A stretch of 64,000 bases of DNA from Flavobacteriales bacterium (GTDB taxonomy: Bacteria > Bacteroidota > Bacteroidia > Flavobacteriales_D > Sanyastnellaceae): contig JAKVAX010000009.1 of assembly GCA_022447625.1 (NCBI GenBank), positions 79,760-143,759 of the forward strand, read 5' to 3'. The notes beneath the pieces are model-generated. The model had not been told where the DNA came from. It saw nothing but the letters and a program-made list of their open reading frames with translations, and did no database searches. Position 1 is the first letter of the stretch. Each line of letters starts with the position of its first letter. Below, piece by piece: positions 61,595 to 64,000 of the stretch. Both the position numbers and the translations under genes were made by a program.

Positions 61595-64000
61595 TTATTT
61601 CTGGATGACAAGCTTCGTTACATCAGCGTGCATTTGAGAGTAAGCTCTCACTGTGTAAACGCCGTTGTATAGGTTGTTTGTATTGACAATCGTTCTGAAA
61701 GTCTGACCTCTTGAAAGGTCACCTTCGAAGATCACGTCAACTACCTTACCGTTCAGATCCACCAACTCGATGCGAACTGGCGTTCCTTTGTAAGCCATGA
61801 CTTCAACACGAGCGTAGCTTTCTGCTGGGTTTGGAGAAAGACGAACAATCTCGAAATCACCGCGCTCAGCTGCCATCTCTTCGAAGTCTAGATCAACCAA
61901 TGGGTTGTCATCGCTCAAGTCATCGAATGAGATCATTTGCGTGAAGCAAGTCTCATTTCCAGAACAATCAGTAACACACCAAGTGCGCTCTACAGAGTAT
62001 TGAGGACAACAATCGTGATCGAAGGCAAAGTCACCTGAACCGTACACTTCATCTCCGTTGAATTCTCCACTGTAAGTGAACCATCCTCCGGATCCGTAGT
62101 TCTCGTTCACGTTGTTTGCAGCAACACCTACTTGGTAACCGTAGTATAGGTTGCTAGGTGCGTGATCCAAGTTGAGCGTTGCTCCTTCGTAATCACCCCA
62201 CCCGGTGAGTGTCGCTCCTTCAGACATGATGTAGTACATCCAATCAAGGAAGTTATCTCCTGCGATGTCACAATCATCTTTGTATCCAGTTGGGAAGCCT
62301 TGGGTAGACCACTCTGTCCACGGCATGCCATTTTCGAAGGCTACGTTAATCTCCCATCCTGCATCAGGATTGTCATTACAGAATACAGAACCTGTAAGTG
62401 TTGCTGTACCATCAGGGTATTCAACCCAGTTCGCTTCGATTGTGTTGTACAATGCAGCTTCTTCTCCTCCGAAGTTGAATAGTACCAAGCTCCAAGGATC
62501 AGTTCCACCACACGTTTCACCTTCGAAGTAAGCTTCTGGCGTTGTGGCTACACAGTCTGCTGAACTTCCTTCTGCAGGAAGGTCTCCAATGATCTCTTCA
62601 GTGAAGATCACTTCAAGATCATTGTCACAGTTGTCAGTTGCTGTTACATCTGCAGGTGCAGGTACATCATCCTCACAATCGATCACTAGGTTCTCTTCTG
62701 GAAGATCATTGAGTGCAGGAGCAGTTGTATCGTTGATTGTGATTGAGTAGCTCACTTGAGTTGTGTTTCCACAAGCATCAGTTGCCGTGCAAGTGCGGAT
62801 GATCACACCGTTACCACAATCGTCAAGGTCACTTACTTCATTACAAACTACTTCTGCATCTCCACAGTTATCCGTAGCTGCCAATGTCATCATGTCCGGC
62901 ACATCACTCAGACATTCAACTGTCATGCTTGATGGTACGTTCGTGAATTCAGGAGCAGTTGTATCAACTACTGTGATTGTTTGTGTGGCAGTGCTTGCGT
63001 TTCCACACTCATCAGTTGCAGTGTAAGTGCGAACCATCGTGTATTCATTTCCACAATCACCGTCGATAATCTCTGGCGATACATCAATTGTCACTTCACC
63101 ACAGTTGTCTTCCGCGCTAGCGAAAGGAGCAGGAAGCTCTTCATCACACTCAACAGTAACATCTTCCGCTACTTCAGTGAATACAGGTGCAGTCGTATCA
63201 ACTACTGTGATTGTCTGAGTATCTACAGAAACGTTACCACAATCATCTGTTGCAGTGTACGTGCGAACCATCGTGTACTCTTGCGGACAATCACCATCGA
63301 ACATTTCAGAAGTGATGTCAACCATTACGTCTTCATCACAGTTGTCAGATACCTCGAATGATGGATCAGGGATGATCGCTGTGCACTCGATAGTTAGATC
63401 ATCTCCTGCTTCAATAGAAGGAGCTGTTGTATCTGTTACCGTAATAACTTGAGAAACAGTTGTTTCATTATCACAGTGATCAATAGCAGTCCAAGTGCGA
63501 ATGATCTGGTAGAAACAATCAAGTTCTTCCGTTACTTCGTTGTAAGTGATTTCCAAGTCATCATCACAGTTATCAGTGAAGGTTGGCTCACTGAGGATGA
63601 TCTCTTCATCACATTCAAACGTGGTATCTACAGGAACGTTTTCAGCTTCTGGAGCAACTTCATCAACAAGGCTGATAATTTGCTGAGCATAAGCTTCATT
63701 CCCACACTCATCTACTGCAACGTAGTCGCGAATCATACTTCCAGCGCATCCACCTGAGATCATAAATTCCGTGTAAGTGACTGTTACTTCACCACAGTTG
63801 TCTGTTGCCGTGATCGTCATTACATCTACTTCATCACAAGGAACGTCTACTTGGATTGGGTACTCATCGAATACCGGTGCAGTGGTATCAACCACGTTGA
63901 TTGTCTGTGTTGCTGTACTTGCGTTACCACACTCATCTTCTGCAGTGAACGTACGTGTGATTGTGTACTCCTGTGGACAGTTACCATCAGCAACGTCGTC
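61595..64000 (-). CDS. Large secreted HYR-repeat protein with T9SS sorting domain (5' end outside window)
   Basis: An open frame runs from the right edge to 61595 (at least 801 residues). The visible N-terminal part is a tandem array of HYR-like repeats of about 80 residues, each with V-D-T-T-A-P, a V-E-C-D-E strand, A-x-D-N-C-G and T-A-x-D-x-C-G-N. After the repeats comes a roughly 170-residue stretch with no repeat pattern (S-L-V-L-F-N-F-G-G-E near its start, W-G-D-Y-E-G in the middle). The C-terminus L-S-P-N-P-A-E-S-Y-A ... L-V-I-Q-K is the type A T9SS sorting domain. A surface or secreted adhesin is inferred. A hairpin copy at 63110 lies inside one repeat. Confidence 0.9.
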   Translation of the reverse strand, partial: DDVADGNCPQEYTITRTFTAEDECGNASTATQTINVVDTTAPVFDEYPIQVDVPCDEVDVMTITATDNCGEVTVTYTEFMISGGCAGSMIRDYVAVDECGNEAYAQQIISLVDEVAPEAENVPVDTTFECDEEIILSEPTFTDNCDDDLEITYNEVTEELDCFYQIIRTWTAIDHCDNETTVSQVITVTDTTAPSIEAGDDLTIECTAIIPDPSFEVSDNCDEDVMVDITSEMFDGDCPQEYTMVRTYTATDDCGNVSVDTQTITVVDTTAPVFTEVAEDVTVECDEELPAPFASAEDNCGEVTIDVSPEIIDGDCGNEYTMVRTYTATDECGNASTATQTITVVDTTAPEFTNVPSSMTVECLSDVPDMMTLAATDNCGDAEVVCNEVSDLDDCGNGVIIRTCTATDACGNTTQVSYSITINDTTAPALNDLPEENLVIDCEDDVPAPADVTATDNCDNDLEVIFTEEIIGDLPAEGSSADCVATTPEAYFEGETCGGTDPWSLVLFNFGGEEAALYNTIEANWVEYPDGTATLTGSVFCNDNPDAGWEINVAFENGMPWTEWSTQGFPTGYKDDCDIAGDNFLDWMYYIMSEGATLTGWGDYEGATLNLDHAPSNLYYGYQVGVAANNVNENYGSGGWFTYSGEFNGDEVYGSGDFAFDHDCCPQYSVERTWCVTDCSGNETCFTQMISFDDLSDDNPLVDLDFEEMAAERGDFEIVRLSPNPAESYARVEVMAYKGTPVRIELVDLNGKVVDVIFEGDLSRGQTFRTIVNTNNLYNGVYTVRAYSQMHADVTKLVIQK
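63110..63125 (+). repeat. Dispersed hairpin element, copy 17 (consensus)
   Basis: Reads TTCCGC-GCTA-GCGAAA, full consensus, inside an HYR repeat; translated F-A-S-A-E, residues that the neighbouring repeats do not share. Confidence 0.88.

Noticed and set aside
1..64000. CRISPR arrays, tRNA or rRNA genes, prophage, insertion sequences
   Set aside because: No regularly spaced repeats with unique spacers, no cloverleaf or rRNA-like stretches, and no phage or transposase proteins were recognised on reading both strands.

Overview
The window is about 64 kb of chromosome from a member of the Bacteroidota, most like a marine Flavobacteriales or Cryomorphaceae-type bacterium. This rests on several signs. 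There are two giant secreted proteins with type IX secretion (T9SS) C-terminal signals, and a TonB receptor with a carboxypeptidase-regulatory N-domain. The block bamD-rpoZ-coaBC-DUF4835-recN has the arrangement typical of the phylum. TAnnTTTG promoter elements occur, start-codon ribosome sites are weak, and lipoproteins are numerous. No tRNA, rRNA, CRISPR array, insertion sequence or prophage was seen. Both edges cut genes: paaC at the left and an HYR-repeat adhesin at the right.

Layout. 1-862: the end of a phenylacetyl-CoA epoxidase operon (paaC, paaD). 1046-4350: a lipoprotein, a secreted hydrolase, a Crp-type regulator and an NAD(P)H-type dehydrogenase. 4518-8161: a four-gene operon for periplasmic sulfite oxidation (molybdopterin sulfite dehydrogenase, cytochrome c, lipoprotein sulfurtransferase, membrane hydroxylase). 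8265-10993: a gene remnant, an HTTM-DCC fusion, a PPOX flavoprotein and a hotdog thioesterase. 10980-13968: xseA and xseB with a PLP decarboxylase gene between them. 14074-15935: an NO-sensing H-NOX/hybrid kinase pair. 15922-21931: a gliding/adhesin protein with seven four-cysteine repeats, an ABC exporter and truA. 21965-25268: two PLP enzymes and an Lrp regulator. 25343-30371: the conserved bamD-to-recN block. 30381-36084: a TonB receptor, an Lhr-like helicase and a TPR-like secreted protein.

36175-41513 is a signalling island: a lone receiver, a REC-PAS-HisKA_3 kinase, two paralogous LuxR-type regulators and a REC-PP2C phosphatase. The first LuxR-type regulator is cut by an in-frame TGA. 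41510-45928 is a four-gene surface polysaccharide operon. 45968-51728 carries a patatin/outer-membrane barrel protein, a metal-binding receptor, and a ligase plus exonuclease pair that belongs functionally with the helicase at 33 kb. 51912-61468 holds dnaK, mscL, an RND/MMPL exporter, DUF1015, a PLP-binding protein, a small membrane protein and priA.

The most unusual signal is a short dispersed hairpin, TTCCGC-GNNA-GCGAAA, found here in 17 intact or degenerate copies. Sixteen lie inside protein-coding genes, 15 of them in the same orientation relative to the gene, and one lies in the probable 5' leader of an Lrp-family gene. Seven copies share an identical 13-base core. The stem is better conserved than the loop. 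In translation the element mostly reads A-x-A-E or S-L-A-R in unrelated proteins. This is the best candidate for an undescribed system in the window: an intragenic, highly iterated palindrome, possibly an uptake or recombination signal or a miniature selfish element.
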